Assembly: GCA_030592355.1 (NCBI GenBank)
Contig: JAUVJE010000155.1
Location: 1 to 5,535 of the forward strand
Length of the DNA stretch: 5,535 nt
Direction of reading: 5' to 3'
Source of the DNA: Clostridia bacterium
Lineage (GTDB): Bacteria > Bacillota > Clostridia > DUPQ01
The notes beneath the pieces were generated by a model. The model was not told the DNA's origin. It made no database searches and worked only from the letters and a program-made list of their open reading frames with translations. The position numbers and the translations under genes are program-made. Positions 1 through 5,530 of this stretch are shown here, one piece after another (within the stretch, counting starts at the first letter, position 1; the number at the start of each line of letters is the position of its first letter).

Positions 1-275
1 AATTCCTCTATACAGGGCGGGCAAAATATGGCCCAAAAATTTATGATTACCGTCTTTCCCCTGAAATCGCTCAATTGATGGATGTCGTCATTCATGTCCA
101 GAAATTGTATATCCGGGGCTTCTACAGGATTTTCCATAAGAACCAGCCTGTATTGTTTTTCCCGGGGTTCACCGGTGTTATTATTTGTCAATCCCCTAAC
201 GGCAAAAAATGCCAGTACCGCTATAATAATTACCGCAAAAATAATAATAAAGTATTTTGTTTTTTTATTTTTCAT
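1..275 (-). CDS. TlpA/ResA-like membrane-anchored thiol-disulfide oxidoreductase, N-terminal part only
   Basis: This is the first 91 codons of a minus-strand gene cut by the left edge of the window. The ATG at 275-273 follows GGAG (rc of 286-289) at 8-nt spacing. Residues 1-7 are basic (MKNKKTK) and residues 8-26 are a hydrophobic stretch with no lipobox Cys, so it is an uncleaved signal anchor with the catalytic domain outside the membrane. Residues 53-73 (APDIQFLDMNDDIHQLSDFRG) have the opening of the AhpC/TSA-Redoxin/TlpA fold, APDF...G....LSDFRGK. Residues 74-88 give KTVIINFWAIFCPPC, with the active-site pair Cys85-Pro-Pro-Cys88. CPPC is typical of TlpA/ResA-type proteins, which reduce extracytoplasmic disulfides or serve cytochrome c maturation. 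The exact substrate cannot be told. It lies 79 bp downstream of the membrane-protein gene on the same strand. The family call is firm; the C-terminal two-thirds is not visible. Confidence 0.9.
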   Translation of the reverse strand, partial: MKNKKTKYFIIIFAVIIIAVLAFFAVRGLTNNNTGEPREKQYRLVLMENPVEAPDIQFLDMNDDIHQLSDFRGKTVIINFWAIFCPPCIEE

Positions 276-300
276 TTGAAAATCTCCATTTTTAATCCGA

Positions 301-327
301 TTTATATCTTACCCTCATAAATGTCAT
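301..327 (-). promoter_or_regulatory. Weak candidate promoter for the TlpA-like gene
   Basis: On the minus strand, ATGACA (rc of 322-327, 5/6 to the -35 consensus) and TATAAA (rc of 301-306, 5/6 to the -10 consensus) lie 15 bp apart, shorter than the ideal 17. Transcription would start about 20 nt before the ATG. The 79-bp gap is AT-rich, so chance matches are likely. There is no hairpin terminator in the gap, so read-through from the upstream membrane-protein gene is equally possible. Confidence 0.22.
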
Positions 328-354
328 ATTAACGCATCCAATATATTTTTGCAG

Positions 355-1191
355 TTAATCACGTTTGAATTTTCTGAGCATCATGGCATAACCCGTAAAA
401 GATACGACGCTGACCATTGTGAAGAGCAGCGTGTATAAAATCCACCCCGTAAAGAGAGCCAATAACTTGCTTTCTATTATTATAAGAAGCATTTCAGTCC
501 CGAAGAATAGCCCCACTAAAAGACTCACAGCTGCAAAATATCTCCAATATGAAGAAGAAACTACATTCTTTGATTTTTCAATCGGACGCTTTTTAAAGTA
601 AAATACCGAAGGAAACCTGAAAATGAATGCTGTTGAGATAAATGCAAAAACAAGAAATATAATTACCAGTGTCAGTATTTCCAAAAAACCTGTTGTAAAA
701 AAATTGCTGCTGTTGTTTTCAATGGCTTTTTGCGCCAATATTATCGCTGGAACAGTGGCCAGTGGAACTAACAAAACAATCGCCGCCAAAGAAAGATAAA
801 ATTGAAAAAATAAAATGGATATTTTTATAAAAGATTTCTTAATCCCCGCGAAAAATATTTCTGCGGTTTTACCTTTCCCCGTTATCAATGATTCATAGTA
901 TAAATTCATAAAACCAGCTGCAAGAACTCCTGAAAGTACAGCGAGGATTACTGCTGCAAGGGCAGCTGTCGGTAAAATCAAGGATATGTTGGGAACTGTA
1001 TACAGCTCTTTTGAAATGTATACCATCGAATCCGTCCAGCCGTCGGTATTCAATGCCCCCAGGCTCTGCAATAACCCTACCAATGGGTTAAGCATATGGA
1101 TAACTGAATATAATAAAGAAAACGCCGCTATATATATCAGCAAAAATGGACGTCTTATAAAGCAATTGTATGTAGTTTTAATAAAAGCCAT
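355..1191 (-). CDS. Six-transmembrane integral membrane protein of unknown function
   Basis: The protein has 278 residues. The ATG start is supported by GGAGG (rc of 1198-1202) at 6-nt spacing, and the stop is TAA (357-355). I see six hydrophobic segments, at about residues 15-34, 71-94, 124-152, 167-192, 216-238 and 244-268. There is no cleavable signal, and the C-terminus is basic (LRKFKRD). The loop after segment 2 carries GFMNLYYESLITGKGK, and KSFIKIS leads into segment 3. That spacing (Gly, aromatic patch, small polar loop, amphipathic Lys helix) resembles uncharacterised multi-pass proteins common in Bacillota, but I cannot name the family. No ATP-binding, transporter-signature or catalytic motif is evident. 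It reads away from the sugar/UroD operon and shares its control region. It may be co-transcribed with the TlpA-like gene 79 bp downstream. The function is unassigned; a link to the operon rests only on position. Confidence 0.85.
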   Translation of the reverse strand: MAFIKTTYNCFIRRPFLLIYIAAFSLLYSVIHMLNPLVGLLQSLGALNTDGWTDSMVYISKELYTVPNISLILPTAALAAVILAVLSGVLAAGFMNLYYESLITGKGKTAEIFFAGIKKSFIKISILFFQFYLSLAAIVLLVPLATVPAIILAQKAIENNSSNFFTTGFLEILTLVIIFLVFAFISTAFIFRFPSVFYFKKRPIEKSKNVVSSSYWRYFAAVSLLVGLFFGTEMLLIIIESKLLALFTGWILYTLLFTMVSVVSFTGYAMMLRKFKRD

Positions 1192-1214
1192 CTGGCACCT
1201 CCGTCTGCATCATC

Positions 1215-1253
1215 AGGGCTCGCTGAATAATTCAAAATTTATCAGCCGACCCT
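1215..1253. repeat. Imperfect inverted repeat at the minus-strand transcription start (operator or leader hairpin)
   Basis: The arms are AGGGCTCGCTGA (1215-1226) and TCAGCCGACCCT (1242-1253). They pair as AGGG/CCCT, then a three-position interruption holding one T-G wobble, then GCTGA/TCAGC. Four more A-T pairs (1229-1232 with 1236-1239) lie near the tip, giving an axis at 1234. The element begins just past the minus-strand -10 box, so a bound repressor would cover the start site of the membrane-protein gene. Only part of the stem would be in the transcript if it starts near 1248, which favours a DNA operator over an RNA hairpin. No run of T follows on either strand, so it is not an intrinsic terminator. 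Confidence 0.4.
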
Positions 1254-1254
1254 A

Positions 1255-1284
1255 ATTATAGCATATGGAGATTTATGGTGTAAA
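1255..1284 (-). promoter_or_regulatory. Extended -10 promoter for the six-TM membrane protein gene
   Basis: On the minus strand, TTTACA (rc of 1279-1284, 5/6 to TTGACA) lies 18 bp from a perfect TATAAT (rc of 1255-1260), which is preceded by TGC. This makes an extended -10 element, TGcTATAAT. A start near 1248 gives a leader of about 57 nt before the ATG at 1191. This is the best-matching promoter in the window. Confidence 0.65.
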
Positions 1285-1290
1285 CTCACC
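1277..1290. promoter_or_regulatory. Short dyad GGTG-N6-CACC between the divergent promoters
   Basis: GGTG (1277-1280) and CACC (1287-1290) form a perfect 4-bp-arm palindrome around TAAACT. It overlaps the minus-strand -35 box (1279-1284) and the region where a plus-strand -35 would lie. The position suits an operator controlling both directions. The arms are short, and no known regulator consensus (for example the CcpA cre pattern) fits, so this is tentative. Confidence 0.3.
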
Positions 1291-1297
1291 TTTCATA

Positions 1298-1306
1298 TGT
1301 TATTAT
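1298..1306 (+). promoter_or_regulatory. Extended -10 element driving the three-gene UroD/glycosidase operon
   Basis: TGtTATTAT (1298-1306) is an extended -10 box with five of six core matches. A second, perfect TATAAT overlaps it at 1304-1309. No good -35 lies 16-18 bp upstream, so the promoter would depend on the TGn extension or on an activator. Transcription would begin around 1313-1316, leaving a leader of about 25 nt that contains the ribosome site at 1327-1330. This would exclude translation from the TTG at 1318, which sits at or next to the transcript's 5' end. Confidence 0.5.
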
Positions 1307-1326
1307 AATATTACTTTTTGCCTGAT

Positions 1327-1330
1327 GGAG
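1327..1330 (+). promoter_or_regulatory. Ribosome binding site that sets the start of the first UroD-like gene
   Basis: GATGGAG (core GGAG at 1327-1330) lies 8 nt before the ATG at 1339. The same frame is open upstream to a TTG at 1318, but that codon has no Shine-Dalgarno sequence and lies at the predicted transcript start. The ATG at 1348 is too far from this site (17 nt). Residues after the ATG at 1339 begin directly with the family's usual N-terminus (NRERF). Confidence 0.75.
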
Positions 1331-1338
1331 ACAGCACA

Positions 1339-2469
1339 ATGGAAAAAATGACCAACAGAGAACGTTTTACAGCACTAATGGAATACAAATCCGTAGACCG
1401 GATACCCAATCATGAAGTAGGCGTATGGGCGCAAACGATTCAACGCTGGAAAGCAGAGGGTCTTGATACTGAAAATTATTCCTGGAACTGGTTTATCGGC
1501 GACCCCAAATGGAACATGGACCACAGGGAGTACCTTCCGACTAATTATGGCTTTATTCCCCCTTTTAAAGAAGTAATCCTTGAAGAAAACGACAGATATA
1601 TGATAAAAATGCATAAATCAGGCATTACGACGAAAGTTCTGAAAGCAGGATCTGTCGGAGGCCAGAGTGCAAGCATGGACCAGTACCTTGCATTCCCGGT
1701 GGAATCTAAAGAAGATTTTAGAGAACTTAAAAAGCGCATGATAATGGATATAGGAAAAAGATATCCTGCGAACTGGGAAAAAAAGACAGAAGAATGGAAT
1801 AAACGCGACCATGTGCTGGTAGCGAGTAAAAACTGTGGTACGACGGGATTTTACTGGAGGGCCAGAGAGTGGATGGGAACAGAAGGTCTTTGCTACGCTT
1901 GGTACGATATGCCTGAACTCATGCACGAAATGATGGAATTCATCGCGGATTTCACCATTGAGGTTTCAAAGCCCATGCTTGACAAAGTTACACCCGATTA
2001 TGTATTTATAAATGAAGACCTTGCCATGAAAAACGGCCCTTTGCTCAGCCCTGCACAATATAAAGAATTCATTTATCCGCATATGAGAAGGCTCACGGAC
2101 TTTTTCAAATCACAGGGAATTCCCTATGTCATAGTTGATACCGATGGAAACAGCGAACCCATGCTTCCTTTGCTGATGGATGCAGGCGTTGACGCCATTT
2201 GGCCTATGGAAAGGGCTTCCAAGGACCAAGACCCGATGGAACTTAGAAAAAAATACGGAAAAGACCTTCGTCTTTGGGGCGGTGTGGATAAAAGGGAGCT
2301 TGCAAAAGGTATTGAAGACATAGAAAATCATCTGGCTTCTCTTGTACCAATGGTTGAGCAGGGCGGATTCATACCCACTGTAGATCATCTTGTTCCCCCT
2401 GATGTGCCTTTAGAGAATTTTCTCTATTATATGAAACGTAAACAAGACTTGTTGGCGGGTAAATTCTAA
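1339..2469 (+). CDS. UroD-superfamily protein (non-HemE), Asp-x-Asp-Gly variant
   Basis: The protein has 376 residues, a normal length for the uroporphyrinogen decarboxylase/methyltransferase superfamily, and is cytoplasmic. Family marks are the N-terminal NRERFTALMEYKSVDRIP (6-23), NEDLAMKNGPLLSPAQYKEF (225-244), VDTDGNSEPMLPLLMDAGVD (266-285), LWGGVDKRELAKG (312-324) and IPTVDHLVPPDVPLENF (345-361). The haem-pathway signature (GRxxPEYR-type N-terminus) is absent, so it is not HemE. Where MtaA/MtbA-type zinc methyltransferases have His-x-Cys-Gly, it has Asp267-Thr-Asp269-Gly; the distal ligand position is near Asp349-His350. A zinc-thiolate site like MtaA's is therefore unlikely, though an O/N-ligated metal or a direct substrate site is possible. 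It is first in the operon, and its TAA overlaps the next ATG by one base. The superfamily is firm; the reaction is unknown. A role in methyl transfer or modified-sugar metabolism is inferred from neighbours. Confidence 0.9.
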   Translation: MEKMTNRERFTALMEYKSVDRIPNHEVGVWAQTIQRWKAEGLDTENYSWNWFIGDPKWNMDHREYLPTNYGFIPPFKEVILEENDRYMIKMHKSGITTKVLKAGSVGGQSASMDQYLAFPVESKEDFRELKKRMIMDIGKRYPANWEKKTEEWNKRDHVLVASKNCGTTGFYWRAREWMGTEGLCYAWYDMPELMHEMMEFIADFTIEVSKPMLDKVTPDYVFINEDLAMKNGPLLSPAQYKEFIYPHMRRLTDFFKSQGIPYVIVDTDGNSEPMLPLLMDAGVDAIWPMERASKDQDPMELRKKYGKDLRLWGGVDKRELAKGIEDIENHLASLVPMVEQGGFIPTVDHLVPPDVPLENFLYYMKRKQDLLAGKF

Positions 2470-4475
2470 TGAAACTCGAATTAAACGGTTTTTCTATGGA
2501 ACTGGCTTTTACCATTCGCGCAGAAAGCGATGAGTATATGGCAAACCCATTAAAGATTTCAACCGGCTTATATGAGTATAATGACACTAATCTTAATTTT
2601 ATATTTACGATAAATGATAATTATCAGTATCGCCTGGACATGGAATCAAATGTTCCTTTGTCCATAAAGCTGTCACTTCAGCTTATCGGAGAAAACGACA
2701 TTTATCACTTGATACCCTGCAACATACACGGCGATAACAATCTTGCAAATGCAAAACCCGGCTTTTTCCCAAATTTAACATATGAATATCCGGAATCTGC
2801 ATCCACTTCTCCCGAATGGGAATTCAGGGCTGACCGCGCTTCCCACCCGGTATCAATTATAGCCTGTGCCAAAGGAGCGGTCGGAATATCTGTAAATCCA
2901 TATTCCGGCGACGTAAAGAATAAAGATGGTTTTATCAGGAACGGTGTTTTTTCGCAGCTTCCCGATACCGCCGGTGTATCTCTCGGCTACAGAAATTTCC
3001 CTTATACTTTTACTTCTAAGGAAATGCTGACTGAATCTACTGAGCACAGGACGCTTAAGGCGTTTGCTGCCGGCAGGATTTATGCAATTAGCGGAGACGG
3101 CAGGTTTTCATGCGCGGATATCATTAAGGACGTATATTACCAATACAGAGAATGCCCTTCCCCTACCCATGATGTAAAAACCTATCTCGGGGGATTTCTT
3201 GATTCTTATGAAAATATAAACTGGTCTGATGAAATGAACGCCTTTACAAATGAGGAGTGCAGGCTTCCTGAAAATACAAAGCTAAAACCATGGCGTCCGC
3301 TGATTGCTACGGGATGGACAGGTACGGGAGTGATGATTTATCCTTTGCTTTCGGCACAGCTTCTTACCGGGGTTAAAAATAGTTTCACAGAAAAACTTTA
3401 TGGGCTCTTTGATGAAATGTCCGACAGAATTAATCCGGCTTCTGGTTTATTTTATGATTTAATACGCCCATGGAAAGGCAGCGATGTTAACGGGTGGTGG
3501 GCAGGTTATATGGTAAAAGATTGCCATTGTGCATATACAAACGGCAACGGAATCTATTATCTTCTTAAAACGTACAATCTATTGCTGAGTAAAACAGGCG
3601 AAGATAAGAACAATTGGCAAAAATCTGCTCTTAAAGCCCTTAATACTGCAATATCCCTGCAAAGAGATGATGGTTGTTATGGATATACATACTCTCTTGA
3701 AACCCCGAAGATACTGGATTCCGATGGTTTTGCAGGATGCTGGTTCGCAGCTTCATGCGCCCTTGCATACTCAATAACCAAGGAAACGCATTATCTTGAC
3801 AGTGCAAAAAAAGGATTGGAATACTATTATGGTTTTGTTAAAAATTTAGATTGCTGGGGTTCTCCCATGGATACGTGGAAGTCCATTGATCAAGAGGGAA
3901 ATCTGGCATTCATTCGTGCAGCGGTAATTTTACATAAGCTGACCGGTAATCCGGAATATCTTGATATGGCTGTTCGCAGCGCTGAATATGAATATCTTTG
4001 GAGGTACTCAATTAAATCACGTCCTGAATTTCGTCCTTTAAAAGGTTCGGATTGGAATTCATGCGGGGGTTCTGTTACAAGCGTTTCAAATCCTCATATA
4101 CATCCCATGGGGGTTAACATCACTGCGGAACTTCTGTATATATACAAAACCACAGAAGATGACTATCATCTGCATAGGGCGATTGACGGGCTTTGCTGGG
4201 GTTTGGCTACTGCAGATTTGTACCCGAAAACCACAGGTTACGGCCAATTGGGAGTCATAACTGAAAGGTATTGTCCAAGCGACGGACTGACAATTGAAAA
4301 ATACTCAGATACGGGCGAATCCTCCGGCATTTGGTTCACATTCAATGGTTGGGCAGGTGCATCAATACTCGAAGGGTTAACGGAAACCCTCATCAATAAA
4401 AACAATTTAAGTAGTGATTTATTAAAAATGACTATAATGGATATTTTTAAATATAATATATCGGAGGTAACATAG
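2469..4475 (+). CDS. Putative cytoplasmic six-hairpin (alpha/alpha-barrel) glycosidase-like protein
   Basis: The protein has 668 residues. The ATG shares its A with the preceding stop (TAATG); only a weak GGCGGG (2454-2459) precedes it, so translational coupling is likely. There is no signal peptide or membrane segment, and 14 cysteines are scattered through it, consistent with an intracellular protein. Residues 1 to about 225 look beta-rich, like the N-terminal sandwich of such enzymes. From about 275 on, helices alternate with Gly/Trp/aromatic loops: ATGWTGTGVMIYPLLSAQL (280-298), NPASGLFYDLI (322-332), LQRDDGCYGYTYS (397-409), DSDGFAGCWFAASCALAYS (417-435), LTGNPEYLDMAVRSAEY (491-507), WNSCGGSVTSVSNPHIHPMG (529-548). 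This resembles the six-hairpin glycosidase superfamily. Asp400, Asp401, Asp417, Asp419, Glu476 and Glu554 are possible catalytic acids, but none can be chosen from sequence alone. I do not recognise an established GH family. An epimerase or lyase on the same fold is the main alternative. Confidence 0.75.
   Translation: MKLELNGFSMELAFTIRAESDEYMANPLKISTGLYEYNDTNLNFIFTINDNYQYRLDMESNVPLSIKLSLQLIGENDIYHLIPCNIHGDNNLANAKPGFFPNLTYEYPESASTSPEWEFRADRASHPVSIIACAKGAVGISVNPYSGDVKNKDGFIRNGVFSQLPDTAGVSLGYRNFPYTFTSKEMLTESTEHRTLKAFAAGRIYAISGDGRFSCADIIKDVYYQYRECPSPTHDVKTYLGGFLDSYENINWSDEMNAFTNEECRLPENTKLKPWRPLIATGWTGTGVMIYPLLSAQLLTGVKNSFTEKLYGLFDEMSDRINPASGLFYDLIRPWKGSDVNGWWAGYMVKDCHCAYTNGNGIYYLLKTYNLLLSKTGEDKNNWQKSALKALNTAISLQRDDGCYGYTYSLETPKILDSDGFAGCWFAASCALAYSITKETHYLDSAKKGLEYYYGFVKNLDCWGSPMDTWKSIDQEGNLAFIRAAVILHKLTGNPEYLDMAVRSAEYEYLWRYSIKSRPEFRPLKGSDWNSCGGSVTSVSNPHIHPMGVNITAELLYIYKTTEDDYHLHRAIDGLCWGLATADLYPKTTGYGQLGVITERYCPSDGLTIEKYSDTGESSGIWFTFNGWAGASILEGLTETLINKNNLSSDLLKMTIMDIFKYNISEVT
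4463..4467 (+). promoter_or_regulatory. Ribosome binding site inside gene 2 for the GTG start of the second UroD-like gene
   Basis: GGAGG (4463-4467) lies within the last codons of the glycosidase-like gene, 7 nt before GTG at 4475. It is the strongest Shine-Dalgarno sequence on the plus strand here. It fixes the GTG, which shares its first G with the TAG stop, as the start, and the protein then begins NSRERF, the family's normal N-terminus. Confidence 0.85.
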
Positions 4476-5530
4476 TGAATTCCAGAGAAAGATTTTACGC
4501 TGCACTAAATTACGAGCCATTCGACAGGATGCCGGTTCATTATTACGGAACACCGGAAATTAATAAAGCGCTAATGGATGAATTGACACTTGACAATAAA
4601 ATGGAAATATACAATCGTCTCGGCACCGATCTCAGGCGTGTTTCCCCGGATTATACAGGACCTAAACTAAAAAGGTTTGATGACGGAAGAAGGGAAGGAC
4701 TCCATGGAGAAATTTACTCGAAAGTAACTTTTGGCCACGGTTCATATGACGAACCCTCATATTTGCCCTATGAGGATGTTGACGATCCCGCCGAACTGAA
4801 GAATCACAGATTTCCTTCTGCAGACTGGTATGATTATACGCATGTTAAGGAAAAATGCGAAAAATTGGCGGGATTTCCCATTGAAATTGAAGGGGCAGGC
4901 ACCCCCGATTTCATAAATGGCATTGCCCGTTACCGTGGTGTCCAAAAAGTTATGTTCGACATAGCCCTTGAAGATCCTGTGTTTTTAGAACTGGTTGAAA
5001 GACGATTTAAATTTTTATTTGAGAAGACTGAGATGACATTGAAAGCAGCCGAAGGACTTGTGGATATAGTTGGCATGGGAGAGGACCTCGGAAACCAGAA
5101 TGGCCTTCTAATAAGCCCTGATTCGTACAATAAGCTCTTTAGAGAAAAGCATGAGGCATTCATTGACCTTGCACATAAATACGGCGCAGTGGCTATGATG
5201 CATTGCTGCGGCAGCTGCAGGAAACTCATCCCGACATTTATTGAAATGGGACTTGATATTCTGGAAGTTGTACAGGTAGACACTGCAGGGATGGACATAA
5301 CCGAACTCCATTCAGAGTTTTACGGTAAAATTGCATTCTGCGGCAGCTTAAGCGTTCAGCACACCCTGCCATATGGCTCAGTGGAGGATGTTATTAGAGA
5401 AGTTGAATTACGGAAAAAACTTTTCGCAAAAGGCGGTATGATACTCGCCCCAACCCATGCCATTCAGGCCGGAACACCTATAGAAAATGTTATAGCCATG
5501 TATAAAGCCGCCGGTTCTCTGCAGGATTAA
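4475..5530 (+). CDS. UroD/MtaA-like protein with His-x-Cys-Gly metal-site motif
   Basis: The protein has 351 residues, full length for the superfamily, and is cytoplasmic. It has NSRERFYAALNYEPFDRMP at the N-terminus (2-20), GEDLGNQNGLLISPDSYNKL (202-221), MMHCCGSCRKLIPTFIEMG (241-259), FCGSLSVQHTL (288-298) and APTHAIQAGTPIENVIAMYK (325-344). His243-Cys244-Cys245-Gly fits the HxC(G) zinc-ligand motif of MtaA/MtbA methyltransferases, which pass a methyl group from a corrinoid to a thiol. Their third ligand, a Cys near the C-terminus, is replaced here by His328 at about the same place; Cys248 and Cys289 are alternatives. The HemE N-terminal signature is missing. It differs strongly from the first UroD-like protein in the metal site but shares the (G/N)EDL...NG..(I/L)SP block with it. 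A methyltransferase role is likely from the motif; the methyl donor and acceptor are unknown, and no corrinoid protein is in view. The window ends 5 bp after the TAA. Confidence 0.9.
   Translation: MNSRERFYAALNYEPFDRMPVHYYGTPEINKALMDELTLDNKMEIYNRLGTDLRRVSPDYTGPKLKRFDDGRREGLHGEIYSKVTFGHGSYDEPSYLPYEDVDDPAELKNHRFPSADWYDYTHVKEKCEKLAGFPIEIEGAGTPDFINGIARYRGVQKVMFDIALEDPVFLELVERRFKFLFEKTEMTLKAAEGLVDIVGMGEDLGNQNGLLISPDSYNKLFREKHEAFIDLAHKYGAVAMMHCCGSCRKLIPTFIEMGLDILEVVQVDTAGMDITELHSEFYGKIAFCGSLSVQHTLPYGSVEDVIREVELRKKLFAKGGMILAPTHAIQAGTPIENVIAMYKAAGSLQD

Larger units (their letters stand above)
1255..1306. repeat. 13-bp inverted repeat forming two facing-away -10 regions
   Basis: Read on the minus strand, 1267-1255 is CATATGCTATAAT. 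Read on the plus strand, 1294-1306 is CATATGTTATTAT. They match at 11 of 13 positions and are separated by 26 bp (1268-1293), with an axis near 1280.5. Each arm joins a self-palindromic CATATG to an extended -10 box, one for each divergent transcript. The two CATATG centres are 32 bp apart, about three helical turns, so they lie on the same face of the DNA. This could be shared promoter architecture, a paired binding site for one regulator, or chance in AT-rich DNA. Confidence 0.5.

Noticed and set aside
75..320. Two overlapping small plus-strand open frames (81 and 65 codons)
   Set aside because: They run antisense to the clear TlpA-like coding frame, have no Shine-Dalgarno sequence and low-complexity tails, and resemble nothing known.
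276..354. Intrinsic terminator between the two minus-strand genes
   Set aside because: I found no GC-rich stem followed by a T-run on the minus strand.
1318..1338. TTG start giving seven extra residues on the first UroD-like protein
   Set aside because: There is no ribosome site before it, and it sits at the predicted transcript start. GGAG at 1327-1330 serves the ATG at 1339.
1339..2469. Annotation as uroporphyrinogen decarboxylase HemE
   Set aside because: It lacks the N-terminal Arg-rich HemE signature, and no haem-biosynthesis gene is nearby. The same applies to the gene at 4475-5530.
4431..4457. Two perfect TATAAT hexamers (4433-4438 and 4452-4457) just before the second UroD-like gene, suggesting an internal promoter
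   Set aside because: They lie in AT-rich coding sequence. The best -35 for the second one (ATGACT at 4428-4433, 18-bp spacing) matches only 4/6, and the one-base overlap makes a separate promoter unnecessary.
4930..5311. Antisense open frames of 122 and 67 codons within the second UroD-like gene
   Set aside because: They are shadows of a clearly conserved coding frame, without ribosome sites or recognisable protein features.
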